From positions 1 to 64,000 of the forward strand of contig BJFT01000001.1 of NCBI GenBank assembly GCA_014190015.1: 64,000 nucleotides of DNA, given 5' to 3'. Below the pieces are notes generated by a model that did not search any database, was not told the origin of the DNA, and worked only from the letters and a program-made list of their open reading frames with translations. Numbering within the stretch: position 1 is the stretch's first letter; every line of letters starts with the position of its first letter. The stretch is from Actinomycetes bacterium. GTDB lineage: Bacteria; Actinomycetota; Actinomycetes; Nanopelagicales; Nanopelagicaceae. The translations under genes were made by a program, and so were the position numbers. This document shows, one piece after another, positions 50,289 to 59,218 of this stretch.

Positions 50289-50684
50289 TTAGCGCTTGCC
50301 GTATTCAATCGCAGGACACCTATCCATAATTGCCGTCAATCCTGCTTGTTCTGCTCTTTGTACTGATTCTCGATCAATAACGCCTAGCTGGAGCCAGATT
50401 GCTTTGGCACCAATTGCAATAGCACGATCAACATTGCGGCTGACTAACTCTGAATTAATGAAAAAATCCACTACATCTACTTTTACCGGAATCTCTTCAA
50501 GAGTTGCATACCCTTTTTCACCATGAACTACTTCAGCTTTTGGGTGAACAGGAATAATTGTGTGGCCCTTTTGTTTCAAGAGCGCCGCTACTGAATACGC
50601 TGCACGATCAGGGTTATTGCTTAAACCTAGGATTGCCCACGTCTTTAGTTCTAGGACGCGGTCTATTTCTTCGTGCGTATTAAT
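50289..50684 (-). CDS. CoA-binding domain protein with apparent ATT start codon
   Basis: This is a small Rossmann-fold CoA-binding protein (YccU-like). A canonical in-frame start is available only at a TTG (50579), which would remove the first strand and glycine loop. The open frame upstream encodes THEEIDRVLELKTWAILGL followed by SNNPDRAAYSVA, a perfect match to the start of this family. The longest possible frame begins after a TAG, and the best start is an ATT at 50684 that overlaps the TAA of ugd. That gives 131 residues, the usual length. Function of the family is unknown. Confidence 0.75.
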   Translation of the reverse strand: MNTHEEIDRVLELKTWAILGLSNNPDRAAYSVAALLKQKGHTIIPVHPKAEVVHGEKGYATLEEIPVKVDVVDFFINSELVSRNVDRAIAIGAKAIWLQLGVIDRESVQRAEQAGLTAIMDRCPAIEYGKR

Positions 50685-51990
50685 CTGTGCGACCTAACGC
50701 GTGAAATTGCCATCCAGCAGTGCGCCATTTATCGCGATCTAATGCATTTCTGCCATCAATGACAATCTTTTTCTTTACAAGAGATGCCAACGCTTTTGGA
50801 TCTAATTCACGATATTCGCGCCACTCAGTGAGGTGCAAGATTAAATCTGCATTTTTCACGCACTCTTCAACGTTTGCAGCAAAACCAAGTTTAGGAAATC
50901 GCTTACGAGCATTTTCGATTGCTTTCGGATCATGAACGACAACCGTTGCACCAGCTGCTTGTAACTGGGCTGCAATGTCTAGAGCTGGAGAATCTCGAAC
51001 GTCATCACTATCTGGCTTAAATGCAGCACCAAGTACAGCAATCTTGTATGAAGTGAGATCTTCTGTGAGTTCGGCGCGGACAACATCAATCACTCGTTGA
51101 CGAGCACGAAGATTGATTGCATCAATTTCGCGCAAAAATTCGAGCGCTTGTTTAGCGCCTAACTCTTCTGCTCGAGCCATAAATGCACGGATATCTTTTG
51201 GAAGGCAGCCGCCACCGAATCCAATTCCCGCTTGCAAGAAACGGTTTCCAATTCGTGGGTCATAACCAATTGCCTTAGCAAGAACTGTGACGTCGCCACC
51301 AGCTGCTTCACATACTTCAGCCATTGCATTAATAAATGAAATTTTGGTCGCAAGAAAAGAGTTTGCAGCTACTTTTACTAACTCTGAAGTTGGAAGATCT
51401 GCTCTAATCCATGGCGTACCTAGGTCGATAATTGGCTTGTACACCTCTTTGAGAATTTCTTCTGCACGATCATTAGCAACTCCTACAACTAAACGGTTAG
51501 GAGTGAGAGTGTCTTCAACAGCAAATCCCTCACGCAGGAATTCTGGGTTCCATGCTAAATCAGATTGAGGTGCGCTCTGCGCCAATTGATCGCGCAGACC
51601 TTGAGCTGTGCCAACAGGAACAGTTGATTTTCCAACTACAAGTGAACCCTTTTTCAAGTGCGGAGCAATCGCTGTTACGGCAGATTTAACATATGTCAGG
51701 TCGGCTGCTAGCCCATCTTTACTCTGCGGAGTTCCGACGCAAATAAAGTGAACATCGGCGTCAGCAACTGCAGAAAAATCCGTAGTAAATGTAAGTCGGC
51801 CTGTAGTTATTTCACTAGCAAGTAAGGAATCAAGTCCCGGCTCATAGAAAGGTAACTCACCTTTTGAAAGTAACGCAATTTTTTCAGGATCGGTATCAAC
51901 ACCAATAACTTCGAAACCTAAGGAAGACATACAGGCGGCGTGTGTGGCCCCTAAATAACCGCAACCAACAACAGAGAGCTTGAGCGCCAT
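50680..51990 (-). CDS. ugd: UDP-glucose 6-dehydrogenase
   Basis: This enzyme oxidises UDP-glucose to UDP-glucuronate for envelope polysaccharides. Of 436 residues, the N-terminal Rossmann part has VVGCGYLGATHAACMSSLGF, and the catalytic Cys is in GIGFGGGCLPKDIRAFM. LGAAFKPDSDDVRDSPAL marks the C-terminal UDP-binding domain. The ATG follows TAGGAT by exactly seven bases; the first three bases of that box are the stop codon of the upstream LCP gene. Confidence 0.95.
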   Translation of the reverse strand: MALKLSVVGCGYLGATHAACMSSLGFEVIGVDTDPEKIALLSKGELPFYEPGLDSLLASEITTGRLTFTTDFSAVADADVHFICVGTPQSKDGLAADLTYVKSAVTAIAPHLKKGSLVVGKSTVPVGTAQGLRDQLAQSAPQSDLAWNPEFLREGFAVEDTLTPNRLVVGVANDRAEEILKEVYKPIIDLGTPWIRADLPTSELVKVAANSFLATKISFINAMAEVCEAAGGDVTVLAKAIGYDPRIGNRFLQAGIGFGGGCLPKDIRAFMARAEELGAKQALEFLREIDAINLRARQRVIDVVRAELTEDLTSYKIAVLGAAFKPDSDDVRDSPALDIAAQLQAAGATVVVHDPKAIENARKRFPKLGFAANVEECVKNADLILHLTEWREYRELDPKALASLVKKKIVIDGRNALDRDKWRTAGWQFHALGRTD

Positions 51991-51997
51991 AGTAGTA

Positions 51998-52003
51998 ATC
52001 CTA
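51998..52003 (-). promoter_or_regulatory. Leaderless -10 box for ugd built on the LCP stop codon
   Basis: On the minus strand TAGGAT (52003-51998) is seven bases from the ugd ATG. TAG at 52003-52001 is at the same time the LCP stop codon. Confidence 0.55.
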
Positions 52004-53113
52004 TTTCAGTTCTCCGCATGGATTTTCATCAGCGGTTCGTGTCTTGAATTTATCGATGATTGTTTTCTTTGGCTTTTCAGTACTAGACGCACTTGGTGAT
52101 GGGGTTACTTCATCAACAATTGGTAAGTCATCGCGCAATCTCTGGAAGAGTTCAGCAGCTAGAACTGAATCCCATGTAACAACTGAACCAACGCCAGGTG
52201 CGTATGCATTGGGATTATCAATTGGCACTGTCAGTGTTCGTACCTTGCTAGCGGATAAATTACGTAATTGCTTTGCTAACGTTAGTAAATCGGATTCATT
52301 TAATCCTGAATCTGTTTTAACGGTAGAAATTGCAGCGTTAAAGAAGTTCACAAGTTTGATTGGGTTGAGCAAGACACCGGTACTCGTTGCTTTTCTAAGT
52401 ACAGAACTCATAAATTGCTGTTGGCGTTGCATACGACCGATGTCACCAAGACCATCAAAGTCGCGAGTACGAACATACTTAAGTGATTCAATTCCGTTAA
52501 GAGTATGAACTCCAGCCGCCAGCACAAGGTGGCTCTTAGGATCATCAATATCTTTCTTGGTACAGACTTCAATGCCGCCAAGTGCATCAACAATTCCAGC
52601 GAAACCTGCAAAGTTAACTTCGATGTAATGATCAATACGTAAGTTCGTTGCGAGTTCGACGGTTTCAATTAATAGTGGTGCACCACCCCATGCGAATGCG
52701 GCATTAATTTTTGATTTAGCAGCACCAATATCTTTTGTGCCATCTGAGCTACGGTGGGCAGGAATTGTTACAAGTGAGTCTCGTGGTAGCGAAATGATCA
52801 TTGCTTTATCGCGTGCTTTACTTATGTGAACAAGCAACATCGTGTCAGAACGACCACCGGCGGCAGTCTTTGTGCTTCCAACGCGGAGCACTTTCAGCTG
52901 CTCTTTAGTCAGGCCCTCACGCGTATCGGAACCAACCAGCAAATAATTTAAAGCTTTAGATGTTTTTTCAGGACGCGAATCTAATTTTCCAAATACATCA
53001 ATTCGCTTAATTGAGCCGCTTACCTGACCAAGGGCTAACCAAGAAAAAGCAGATACGAGTACAACGCTTACTGATAAAACAGTGAGCGCTCTAATTCCTC
53101 GCGTAGTATTCAC
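52001..53113 (-). CDS. LytR-CpsA-Psr family cell-wall polymer ligase
   Basis: LCP proteins attach polysaccharides or arabinogalactan to peptidoglycan. The 370-residue protein begins at a GTG, has one N-terminal transmembrane segment (VLSVSVVLVSAFSWLALG), and shows the LCP core: LLVGSDTREGL, GRSDTMLLVHI, ISLPRDSLVTIP and KYVRTRDFDGLGDIGRMQRQ with the key Arg residues. The C-terminal tail is Pro, Ser, Thr and Lys rich. GTG follows TACGCT by six bases. Confidence 0.93.
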   Translation of the reverse strand: MNTTRGIRALTVLSVSVVLVSAFSWLALGQVSGSIKRIDVFGKLDSRPEKTSKALNYLLVGSDTREGLTKEQLKVLRVGSTKTAAGGRSDTMLLVHISKARDKAMIISLPRDSLVTIPAHRSSDGTKDIGAAKSKINAAFAWGGAPLLIETVELATNLRIDHYIEVNFAGFAGIVDALGGIEVCTKKDIDDPKSHLVLAAGVHTLNGIESLKYVRTRDFDGLGDIGRMQRQQQFMSSVLRKATSTGVLLNPIKLVNFFNAAISTVKTDSGLNESDLLTLAKQLRNLSASKVRTLTVPIDNPNAYAPGVGSVVTWDSVLAAELFQRLRDDLPIVDEVTPSPSASSTEKPKKTIIDKFKTRTADENPCGELK

Positions 53114-53119
53114 GGGTAG

Positions 53120-53140
53120 AGCGTACTTGGACGATAGCGT
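53120..53140. promoter_or_regulatory. Divergent promoters for LCP and glycosyltransferase genes
   Basis: TACGCT on the minus strand (53125-53120) is six bases from the LCP GTG. TAGCGT on the plus strand (53135-53140) is nine bases from the glycosyltransferase ATG. The two boxes are reverse-complement-like (AGCGTA and TAGCGT on the plus strand). Confidence 0.5.
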
Positions 53141-53149
53141 GTAGGGGAT

Positions 53150-54160
53150 ATGGCGACATCAGGAATTGAGTTATCTCTCTCACCGGGCTCGAATTTGCCC
53201 GCTGTTTCTGTCGTACTCCCTGTACTTAATGAAGAATTACATTTAGCAAATGCTGTGAATTCCATACTCGCTCAAGATTATGCAGGCACACTCGAAATAA
53301 TTTTGGCACTCGGACCATCAAAGGATAAGACTGACGAGATAGCGCAATATTTAGCCTCATCAGATCCACGCATTACTCTAGTTGATAATCCGAGCGGCAA
53401 AACAGCAGCGGGTTTAAACGCAGCAATAAATAAATCAAAGAACCCTGTAATCGTTAGAGTGGATGCTCATGCTGAGTTACAGATAAATTATATTTCTCTG
53501 GCAATTGATGTGATGAAATCCAGTGGTGCGGTAAACGTTGGTGGAATTATGGGCGCAGAAGGCAACACATTCTTTGAAAAAACCGTTGCCGCAGCAATGC
53601 GGAGCTCATTAGGTGTTGGCGCATCTAGATTTCACACAGGTGGTGAAGCAGGCTATGTGGACACTGTTTATCTAGGAACTTTTCTTCGCTCGGCAGTGAT
53701 TGCAATAGGTGGCTTTGATGAAAGATTTATCCGAGCCCAAGATTGGGAATTAAATTATCGTCTCCGCCAGGCTGGAGGCAAGATTTTTTTTGATCCTCGA
53801 TTGCACGTGACATATCGTCCACGATCTTCGGTGAAGGCACTTGCGAAACAGTATTTTGAATATGGAAGATGGCGTCGAGTTGTATCGCGTCGTCATCAAG
53901 GAACCATAAATTATCGTTATTTAGCACCACCATTTGCATTGATAGGAACAGTGCTTTCAATCGTATTGGCATTAATAAGTAATCAAATATTTATAATTCC
54001 TGCCGCAATTTATGGAATATTCTTAATTCTTGCCTCACTTATTACTGGAAAAGGAATTATTGAAAAACTTCTTTTGCCAATCGTTTTGTTCACGATGCAG
54101 ATGTCGTGGGGCCTTGGTTTTCTAACATCACCCAAGACTCTTGCTCCTTCCAAGGGCTAA
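53150..54160 (+). CDS. Family 2 glycosyltransferase with C-terminal membrane segments
   Basis: The GT-A domain begins VSVVLPVLNEELHLANAVNS and has VRVDAHAEL in place of the DxD region. FIRAQDWELNYRLRQAGG is the acceptor-side motif with the catalytic base, similar to ExoA-type transferases. Two hydrophobic stretches near residues 260-285 and 290-325 anchor the C-terminus. 336 residues. It is divergent from the LCP gene and is followed by a polysaccharide exporter, so it probably builds an exported glycan. Confidence 0.88.
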   Translation: MATSGIELSLSPGSNLPAVSVVLPVLNEELHLANAVNSILAQDYAGTLEIILALGPSKDKTDEIAQYLASSDPRITLVDNPSGKTAAGLNAAINKSKNPVIVRVDAHAELQINYISLAIDVMKSSGAVNVGGIMGAEGNTFFEKTVAAAMRSSLGVGASRFHTGGEAGYVDTVYLGTFLRSAVIAIGGFDERFIRAQDWELNYRLRQAGGKIFFDPRLHVTYRPRSSVKALAKQYFEYGRWRRVVSRRHQGTINYRYLAPPFALIGTVLSIVLALISNQIFIIPAAIYGIFLILASLITGKGIIEKLLLPIVLFTMQMSWGLGFLTSPKTLAPSKG

Positions 54161-54177
54161 GAAAGTTCAGGCTGATG

Positions 54178-54183
54178 TAGCCT
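54178..54183 (+). promoter_or_regulatory. Leaderless -10 box for the polysaccharide exporter
   Basis: TAGCCT lies exactly seven bases before the GTG at 54191; there is no Shine-Dalgarno in the seven-base spacer. Confidence 0.55.
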
Positions 54184-54190
54184 GTACACC

Positions 54191-55018
54191 GTGAGCGCGC
54201 CACTACAGGTATACGAACCATTTAGAGCAGGCCTGCCGCCACTTCGTAAATACTGGCGATCTTTATGGTCTCGTAGAACTTTCATCGCTGAGTATTCTCG
54301 CTCTGAATTGCGAGAGCAGCACTTCGATTCAATTTTTGGACAACTCTGGCTCATTCTTAATCCATTATTGCTCTCTGGCGTTTATTTCCTATTGATTGTA
54401 ATTATTGGTGGTTCCGGTGGCGCACTTCGCTACGGCCACTTAACAGCGAGTCTTTTTCTCTTTTATTTGATCAGCAATAGCTTAAGCGGTGGCGTTAAGT
54501 CAGTAACAGCTGGCCAACGTTTAATTCTTAACACTGCTTTTCCACGCATGATGTTGCCGGTGTCAGCAACTGTCATCGCATTTTTTAAATTCATCCCAAC
54601 ATTATTGGTATTCATGATTATGCGAACAGTGCTGGGCTTGCCCTTTGGTTGGGAAATGTTATGGTCAATTCCAATTATTCTGATCGCGCTAATTTTTGCT
54701 TTAGGTGTTGCAATTTTGATTTCAACTATAAACGTTTATTTCCGGGATATAGCGAGTTTCTTGCCTTATTTAATTCGAACTTTGCTTTATTTGTCTCCAA
54801 TCCTTTATGAAGCATCAGCGCTGAAACCAGAATTAAGAATCCTCGAACACATCAATCCACTATTTGCACTCCTTGATTCATGGTCGAAAGCAATTGTTCA
54901 TGCGCAAACACCGGAGTTATCAAGCATGCTAGCCGCAAGTGGATGGGCCGTAGGTGTTTTGTTAATAGGAACTTATTTCTTCTTATCAAGGGAGCGTGAG
55001 TTCGCTGTCCGCCTCTAA
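54191..55018 (+). CDS. ABC-2 type polysaccharide exporter permease (Wzm/TagG type)
   Basis: This is a 275-residue membrane protein with about six hydrophobic segments. The N-terminal amphipathic stretch (YWRSLWSRRTFIAEYSRSEL) is typical of Wzm/TagG permeases that export lipid-linked O-antigen or teichoic-type polymers. FRDIASFLPYLIRTLLYLSPILY is the family re-entrant region. It begins at a GTG and overlaps the ATPase gene by 23 bases. Confidence 0.9.
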   Translation: MSAPLQVYEPFRAGLPPLRKYWRSLWSRRTFIAEYSRSELREQHFDSIFGQLWLILNPLLLSGVYFLLIVIIGGSGGALRYGHLTASLFLFYLISNSLSGGVKSVTAGQRLILNTAFPRMMLPVSATVIAFFKFIPTLLVFMIMRTVLGLPFGWEMLWSIPIILIALIFALGVAILISTINVYFRDIASFLPYLIRTLLYLSPILYEASALKPELRILEHINPLFALLDSWSKAIVHAQTPELSSMLAASGWAVGVLLIGTYFFLSREREFAVRL

Positions 55019-55802
55019 TACACAACACAAAACTGGCGACCTTGCTGTTTCAGTACAGAATCTTGGTCTCACGTACACAACGGCGATTGATCGCAGACCA
55101 ACACTTAAGGCGCGCGTTAAATCTTTAGGTCGAGGAACAAAACAAACACGTATTGTGCAAGCACTCGATGATGTAAATCTTGATGTGACGTATGGCCAAG
55201 TGCTGGGAGTAATCGGAACAAATGGTGCAGGTAAATCTTCATTGATGCGCACGATTGCGGGCATCATTCCCCCAACACAGGGGCGAATCGAAGTTTTTGG
55301 AAAAGTAAGCACTCTCCTAGCACTGGGAGTTGGATTCAATCCAGCTATGTCAGGTCGCGCCAATGTTCAACTAGGTGGTTTAGCCGCAGGCATGACGCGT
55401 AAGGAAATTGAAGAACACTTCGATGAGATACATGAATTCTCTGAACTCGGTGATGCGATAGATGCTCCGATGCGCACTTATTCATCTGGAATGTATGCAC
55501 GTTTAGCCTTTTCAGTTGCAGCAACTGTCCAACCAGATATTTTGATTGTAGATGAGGCTTTAAGCACGGGGGATGCGCACTTTAAAGAGAAGAGTTTTAA
55601 CAAGATTAAAGAATTAAGAAGTGAAGATCGCGCTTTGATCCTCGTCAGCCACGCGATGGCAACGCTTCGTGAGATTTGCAATGACGTTGCGTGGTTACAT
55701 AAAGGAAAACTAGTTTCACGTGGCAACCCTGATCAAGTGATTGATGCCTATCAAGACTTTTTGCACTTAGGAAAGAGCTCTGTAATTGATGAGGATCTCT
55801 AA
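54996..55802 (+). CDS. Polysaccharide exporter ATPase (Wzt/TagH type)
   Basis: This is a 268-residue ATPase with Walker A GTNGAGKSS, signature TYSSGMYARLAFSVA and Walker B DILIVDEALSTGD, all of the Wzt/TagH branch. The C-terminal carbohydrate-binding domain found in some Wzt proteins is absent. It starts at a GTG preceded by AAGGGAG, inside the permease gene. It overlaps the SpoIID-like gene by 14 bases. Confidence 0.93.
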   Translation: MSSLSASNTQHKTGDLAVSVQNLGLTYTTAIDRRPTLKARVKSLGRGTKQTRIVQALDDVNLDVTYGQVLGVIGTNGAGKSSLMRTIAGIIPPTQGRIEVFGKVSTLLALGVGFNPAMSGRANVQLGGLAAGMTRKEIEEHFDEIHEFSELGDAIDAPMRTYSSGMYARLAFSVAATVQPDILIVDEALSTGDAHFKEKSFNKIKELRSEDRALILVSHAMATLREICNDVAWLHKGKLVSRGNPDQVIDAYQDFLHLGKSSVIDEDL

Positions 55803-57036
55803 AACTCTCTTTACTGCTTTTATTCTTCTTTTCTCAATCACACCCGCTCATGCTGTAGAAATTCCAGCAGTGTTCAATTTTCAAGGTACGGGTTATGGAC
55901 ACGGCGTCGGGCTTAGCCAAATTGGAGCGCGTGGCAAAGCTTTAGCCGGAGAAAGTGCGCAAGCTATCCTTAATTATTACTACAGCGGCACACAAATTCT
56001 TCCATTAGCTGATAATCAGAATGTACGAGTAAACATTGGGCATTTACTCACACAGGCAAGTATTAAATCTGGAACCAAAGATTCAATTCTTAATGTTTAT
56101 ACGGGCGATGTTGGCGAAAGTCTTACGGCTGTCCCCGCAGCATCACTGACATGGAAATCTGCTATTTCATTTGTTCAATTAGGTACCAGCATTTCAGCAT
56201 TTATTGTTACGGGTAAAAACTCCCAATTACTTGGGACTAATTCTGCGTGGAGTGTTCGGTGGTCTGGCACTCGATACTTAGATGGCGCGGCTTCTACGGT
56301 TTCTTTAAGGGTGAATTCAAAGAGCGTTAAGTATCGTTATGGACAGATTCAAATTAAATCAGTAAAAGCACCGATCATCGGGCACAGAATGGAAGTCACA
56401 AATACTGTTCGAATTCATGATGAATATTTATACGGCATCAGTGAAGTTCCCTCTTCGTGGCCAACTCAAGCATTGATTGCGCAGGCGATTGCATCTCGCT
56501 CGTATGTTCTGAGCAAATTAGGAGTTCCTAGAGTTGCCTGCGACTGCAATGTCTATAACAGTATTTCCGATCAATCATTTGTCGGTTTTTCAAAAGAGAT
56601 AGAACCAATTTATGGAAAATTATGGAAAGAAGCGGTTCAAGCAAGCTCTACTTCAGAAACAACTGGACAAGTAATCACCATTAACGGCTCTCCTATAACT
56701 GCTTACTTCTTTTCATCCAGTGGAGGACAAACTGAAACGAGTGTAAATGCCTGGGGCCAGGAGAGAAGCTTTACCACCAGTGTTGCTGATCCCTACAGTC
56801 AAGATCCAATTCTCAATCCACGTTTCTTTACGTGGAGCCGCCCACTAACTCAGGCAGTTCTTGCACGAACTTTCTCCCTTGCAGATGTTGTCGCACTAAA
56901 TATTGATTCCAGAAACCCAACAGGAACCGTTGCAAGAATTTCAGCGACTTCCAGTGATGGGAAAATAACTACATTGCGGGGAGAAACTTTCAGAAGTAGA
57001 ACTCAATTACCTTCGGCGTGGTTTAACTTAATTTGA
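55789..57036 (+). CDS. SpoIID/LytB-domain secreted protein
   Basis: This 415-residue exported protein has a signal peptide (residues 1-20, cleavage after AHA). The N-terminal [19 protein letters not shown] and the catalytic-domain segments [20 protein letters not shown] and [11 protein letters not shown] match SpoIID, a lytic transglycosylase domain of sporulation that is widespread in non-sporulating Actinobacteria as a peptidoglycan enzyme. The ATG at 55789 is chosen over a TTG just before it. The stop overlaps dapD on the other strand by nine bases. Confidence 0.88.
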   Translation: MRISKTLFTAFILLFSITPAHAVEIPAVFNFQGTGYGHGVGLSQIGARGKALAGESAQAILNYYYSGTQILPLADNQNVRVNIGHLLTQASIKSGTKDSILNVYTGDVGESLTAVPAASLTWKSAISFVQLGTSISAFIVTGKNSQLLGTNSAWSVRWSGTRYLDGAASTVSLRVNSKSVKYRYGQIQIKSVKAPIIGHRMEVTNTVRIHDEYLYGISEVPSSWPTQALIAQAIASRSYVLSKLGVPRVACDCNVYNSISDQSFVGFSKEIEPIYGKLWKEAVQASSTSETTGQVITINGSPITAYFFSSSGGQTETSVNAWGQERSFTTSVADPYSQDPILNPRFFTWSRPLTQAVLARTFSLADVVALNIDSRNPTGTVARISATSSDGKITTLRGETFRSRTQLPSAWFNLI

Positions 57037-57951
57037 GTGTAAAACTGAATTCAATCCACCCCATGAACCTGTTCGCATAATTACCTCTAAGCAACCATCG
57101 AGTGAGTTACGCCTAAACAAAAGATTACTTGCACCAGATAAGGATGATGCTTTAACTATTTCACCATCAGGTAGGCGAATCTTTGCTGCTGCAGTGACAT
57201 ACGTGCCAGATTCGATAACGCAGTTATTTCCTAGTGAAATTCCAAGACCTGAGTTTGCACCCAAAAGGCACTTCTCTCCGATGGAGATAATTTCTTTTCC
57301 GCCACCGCTGAGTGTTCCCATAATTGAAGCGCCGCCACCGACATCGGTTCCATCGCCAACTACGACTCCAGCCGAAATTCTTCCTTCGACCATAGAAGTC
57401 CCCAGTGTTCCGGCATTGAAGTTAACAAAACCTTCGTGCATCACAGTTGTTCCAGATGCTAGGTGCGCACCAAGGCGAACACGATCTGCATCTGCAATTC
57501 GAACTCCCGAAGGAATTACGTAATCAACCATTCGTGGAAATTTATCAACTGATAAAACTGTAATGGCGCCGTATTTTTGCTTAAGATTTGCTCTCGTAAT
57601 TTCAAAGTTTTCAACTGGGCATGGACCAGCTGAAGTCCACACAACATTATTGAGCACACCAAATATTCCTTCGACATTTGCTTCATGAGGTTTGATCACT
57701 CGATGAGACAGTAAATGAAGTCGTAGGTATGCATCACTGACAGAATCGGGAGCTTTATCTAAATCAATCTCGAGTGAGACAACTTCACGCTTAACCCCGC
57801 GGATCTCATCTACTCCAGCTAGCGCGGATAGAAATGGCAAGACCGGAGTCGAATGATTTCCTAGAACGGGTTCTGGAAACCACGTATCTAGTACAGGTCC
57901 ACTGAGTGAAACGGTGGCAAGTCCATGACCCGATGCAATGCGTTGTGACAT
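57028..57951 (-). CDS. dapD: Tetrahydrodipicolinate N-succinyltransferase (actinobacterial DapD)
   Basis: DapD succinylates tetrahydrodipicolinate in lysine and diaminopimelate synthesis. It is the actinobacterial type of about 307 residues. The left-handed beta-helix repeats are visible in [20 protein letters not shown] and the following hexapeptides, and [15 protein letters not shown] closes the chain. Divergent from the LOG gene, with a TACGCT box six bases before its ATG. Confidence 0.93.
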   Translation of the reverse strand: MSQRIASGHGLATVSLSGPVLDTWFPEPVLGNHSTPVLPFLSALAGVDEIRGVKREVVSLEIDLDKAPDSVSDAYLRLHLLSHRVIKPHEANVEGIFGVLNNVVWTSAGPCPVENFEITRANLKQKYGAITVLSVDKFPRMVDYVIPSGVRIADADRVRLGAHLASGTTVMHEGFVNFNAGTLGTSMVEGRISAGVVVGDGTDVGGGASIMGTLSGGGKEIISIGEKCLLGANSGLGISLGNNCVIESGTYVTAAAKIRLPDGEIVKASSLSGASNLLFRRNSLDGCLEVIMRTGSWGGLNSVLHSN

Positions 57952-57957
57952 GGGCTA

Positions 57958-57974
57958 AGCGTAACGCCTATTGT
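57958..57974. promoter_or_regulatory. Divergent leaderless promoters for dapD and LOG
   Basis: TACGCT on the minus strand (57963-57958) is six bases from the dapD ATG. TATTGT on the plus strand (57969-57974) is seven bases from the LOG ATG. The gap between the start codons is 30 bases. Confidence 0.6.
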
Positions 57975-57981
57975 TACACCT

Positions 57982-58524
57982 ATGTCGTTGCGTATATCTG
58001 TGTATTGCTCATCTTCTCCAACTATCGATAAGAAATATCAAGATTTAGCATTCGAACTTGGAAATGCAATTGGTTCACGTTCATGGAATCTCGTTTCAGG
58101 CGGCGGGCATATTTCGATGATGGGTGCGGTTGCGAGGGGCGTCAGAAATTCTGGCGGCCACACAATCGGTGTAATCCCACAATTACTCGTAGATATTGAG
58201 TTCGCAGATAAAGATAGCCACGAATTGCAGATTGTCGGATCAATGCGAGAGCGAAAAGGCAAAATTGAAGAGTTAGCAGATGCTTTTATTGCACTGCCTG
58301 GTGGCCTCGGAACGCTTGAAGAATTATTTGAAATATGGGTGGGTCGATTCTTAAACTTTCATCAAAAACCAGTTGTCGTTCTCGATCCATTTGGTTTGTA
58401 TGACCCATTAAAAACTTTGATCGATCATTTAGAAGTTGAAGGTTTTGTTAAACCGGGACAACGTGAGTTACTCCATTGGTGTACGAGTATTGATGAAGCA
58501 TTGGAGATCTGTGGTGGCCGATAA
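57982..58524 (+). CDS. LOG family (TIGR00730) nucleotide phosphoribohydrolase
   Basis: The LOG family removes ribose-5-phosphate from nucleoside 5'-monophosphates, in plants and some bacteria from cytokinin nucleotides. The 180-residue protein has LVSGGGHISMMGAVARGV, MRERKGKIEELADAFIALPG and PGGLGTLEELFE, the hallmark motif. It follows dapD divergently, the mycobacterial arrangement being similar (dapD Rv1201c, LOG Rv1205). Cytokinin production is not implied. Confidence 0.9.
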   Translation: MSLRISVYCSSSPTIDKKYQDLAFELGNAIGSRSWNLVSGGGHISMMGAVARGVRNSGGHTIGVIPQLLVDIEFADKDSHELQIVGSMRERKGKIEELADAFIALPGGLGTLEELFEIWVGRFLNFHQKPVVVLDPFGLYDPLKTLIDHLEVEGFVKPGQRELLHWCTSIDEALEICGGR

Positions 58525-58963
58525 TCACATTGCCCTCACACTCACACTTCCGTGTAGCGCTGAACGTGCATGGAATGAAGTAACTGACTGGGAAAAACAG
58601 AGTAATTGGATGTTGCAGACTTCTGTCTGGCTTACATCTGAAATAGAAAATGGTCCAGGAACTGAGATTGCCGCTTTCACTGGTCCGCTGCATAGACTTT
58701 TTCCACGATTTAGATTTCTAGGAGTTTTGGACACAATGGTTGTTACTAATTGGCAACCTCCACAACTCTGTGATGTTTTGCATACAGGAAAAATAATTAA
58801 AGGCACGGGTCGTTTTGAAGTAGTTGAAATCAACGATCACACTTCTAGATTTAATTGGTCAGAAATCATTTGGGCACCACGTATAGTTTTTTTGATACTT
58901 AAACCTGCTCTATTCGTTGGAGTATGGATTTCTCTGCGTAGATTCGCTCGAACTCTAAGATAA
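58514..58963 (+). CDS. SRPBCC (START-like) superfamily protein
   Basis: This 149-residue protein has the N-terminal LTLPCSAERAWNEVTDWEK pattern of polyketide-cyclase/START-like helix-grip proteins and a C-terminal hydrophobic stretch (IVFLILKPALFVGVWISL) that may be membrane-associated. The frame is open from 58436, but GGAG seven bases before the GTG at 58514 marks the start, overlapping LOG by 11 bases. Ligand unknown. Confidence 0.78.
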   Translation: MADNHIALTLTLPCSAERAWNEVTDWEKQSNWMLQTSVWLTSEIENGPGTEIAAFTGPLHRLFPRFRFLGVLDTMVVTNWQPPQLCDVLHTGKIIKGTGRFEVVEINDHTSRFNWSEIIWAPRIVFLILKPALFVGVWISLRRFARTLR

Positions 58964-59013
58964 CTCTCACAATAAGTTGGCTCAATGCGGGCAAAGGTTG
59001 CCCAATCGCACAG

Positions 59014-59019
59014 TAAACT
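59014..59019 (+). promoter_or_regulatory. Leaderless -10 box for the mini sigma-like gene
   Basis: TAAACT stands seven bases before the ATG at 59027. This supports 59027 and not the upstream in-frame ATG at 58985 as the start. Confidence 0.55.
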
Positions 59020-59026
59020 TAGGCAT

Positions 59027-59218
59027 ATGAGCGAGCCTAAAACTTTGGCAGAAGTTCTGGCTGCGCTCCCTGATGAAGAAAGAATTATTTTGGTGATGCA
59101 TTATTTGCGATCTATGCCTCCCAGTGAGATTGCTCAAAAATTAGGCGTTCCAGAGCGTTCGGTTACTGCAGTCATCGCCATCGGCAAGGCTCGCCTGAGC
59201 AAAGCACTGGGCCTATAA
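59027..59218 (+). CDS. Sigma-70 region 4-like helix-turn-helix mini-protein
   Basis: This 63-residue protein resembles only region 4 of sigma-70 factors: LAALPDEERIILVMHYL followed by the helix-turn-helix PPSEIAQKLGVPERSVTAVI. Regions 1 to 3 are missing and no remnant lies upstream. The start at 59027 is fixed by a TAAACT box seven bases upstream. It may bind -35 elements or core enzyme as a regulator, or be a LuxR-type DNA-binding protein. I do not recognise a named family. Confidence 0.7.
   Translation: MSEPKTLAEVLAALPDEERIILVMHYLRSMPPSEIAQKLGVPERSVTAVIAIGKARLSKALGL

Noticed and set aside
58985..59026. Longer start for the mini sigma-like protein
   Set aside because: The added residues contain the TAAACT -10 box used for the shorter start and add no recognisable sigma region.
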